Part shown: one piece after another, positions 5,612 to 5,747 of the stretch | Layout of the letters: the number at the start of each line of letters is the position of its first letter | How positions within the stretch are numbered: the first letter of the stretch is position 1 | Assembly (NCBI GenBank): GCA_031267155.1 | Contig: JAIRZR010000214.1 | Coordinates: forward strand, 1-5,747 | Source: Prevotellaceae bacterium | Lineage (GTDB): Bacteria; Bacteroidota; Bacteroidia; Bacteroidales; UBA932 | DNA: 5,747 bases | Reading direction: 5' to 3' | Program-made: the position numbers and the translations under genes | The notes under the pieces: model-generated | Databases searched by the model: none | What the model was told of the DNA's origin: nothing | Seen by the model: the letters and a program-made list of their open reading frames with translations, nothing else

Positions 5612-5746
5612 TTATCGGAAATTACCGGAAACTTTCACTCGCCGTGCCGTCGTGCGGGCGTGTGCCGAGACGTCGTACATTGCTTCGCAGAGTATCGCCG
5701 GGAGTACAAACTCTCCTGCGTAGGAGGCATGCAGGCGTACTTTTAC
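5612..5746 (-). CDS. Possible 3' end of an unidentified minus-strand reading frame (partial)
   Basis: On the minus strand one frame is open from the window edge to a TAA at 5614-5612, 44 sense codons. It reads ...RLHASYAGEFVLPAILCEAMY... and ends ...VKVSGNFR. The composition is protein-like, but I recognise no family and the start would lie beyond the window. Another minus-strand frame is also open through much of this GC-rich stretch, and the DNA contains small inverted repeats (CTCCT/AGGAG at 5713-5726, CCTGC/GCAGG at 5715-5735), so it may equally be non-coding repeat DNA. If real, the gene would be co-directional with and upstream of the Roco gene, about 160 bases before its start. After the TAA the same frame runs straight into the 21-bp repeats. 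Confidence 0.22.
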   Translation of the reverse strand, partial: VKVRLHASYAGEFVLPAILCEAMYDVSAHARTTARRVKVSGNFR

Positions 5747-5747
5747 C

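Noticed and set aside
1..5747. tRNA, rRNA, riboswitch or replication origin
   Set aside because: No cloverleaf, rRNA-like sequence, known aptamer core or DnaA-box cluster was recognised in either strand.

Overview
The window looks like a piece of a Bacteroidales chromosome (Bacteroides / Parabacteroides / Tannerella type). Three things support this. The gdhA product closely resembles Bacteroides-type glutamate dehydrogenases as I remember them. Both long genes are preceded by a promoter fitting the Bacteroidetes TAnnTTTG -7 consensus. Neither gene has a strong Shine-Dalgarno sequence. The genus is an inference; no marker here fixes it.

Layout. Positions 1-670 are gene-free leader DNA with an imperfect inverted-repeat element (20-89), a C10 homopolymer (207-216), a partial hairpin repeat (about 441-478) and the gdhA promoter (604-634). 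Positions 671-2008 hold a complete gdhA (glutamate dehydrogenase, NADP type by motif), followed by a strong intrinsic terminator (2037-2077). Positions 2111-2370 hold a 260-bp non-autonomous transposable element (MITE-like). It has 13-bp perfect terminal inverted repeats and sits between two exact copies of TTATTTA, which read as a target-site duplication. Positions 2380-5454 (minus strand) hold a complete, AT-rich gene for a 1024-residue Roco protein with leucine-rich repeats, a Roc GTPase domain, a COR domain and a C-terminal TIR domain. Its promoter (5485-5517) is abutted on the upstream side by four tandem 21-bp repeats (5521-5603). The right edge (5604-5747) is GC-rich and holds at most the tail of a minus-strand reading frame.

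How the parts work together. gdhA is a housekeeping ammonium-assimilation gene and has no evident functional link to the Roco gene. The two genes converge, each has its own promoter, and the MITE lies between them. The Roco-TIR protein is the most interesting item. Its architecture is a repeat sensor (LRR), a nucleotide switch and dimerisation module (Roc-COR) and a TIR effector that keeps a candidate NADase glutamate. This is the logic of a single-gene NLR-like immune or abortive-infection system. The low GC, the near-identical LRR units and the repeat-rich flanks fit a recently acquired or fast-evolving accessory gene. A defence role is inference, not shown by the sequence.
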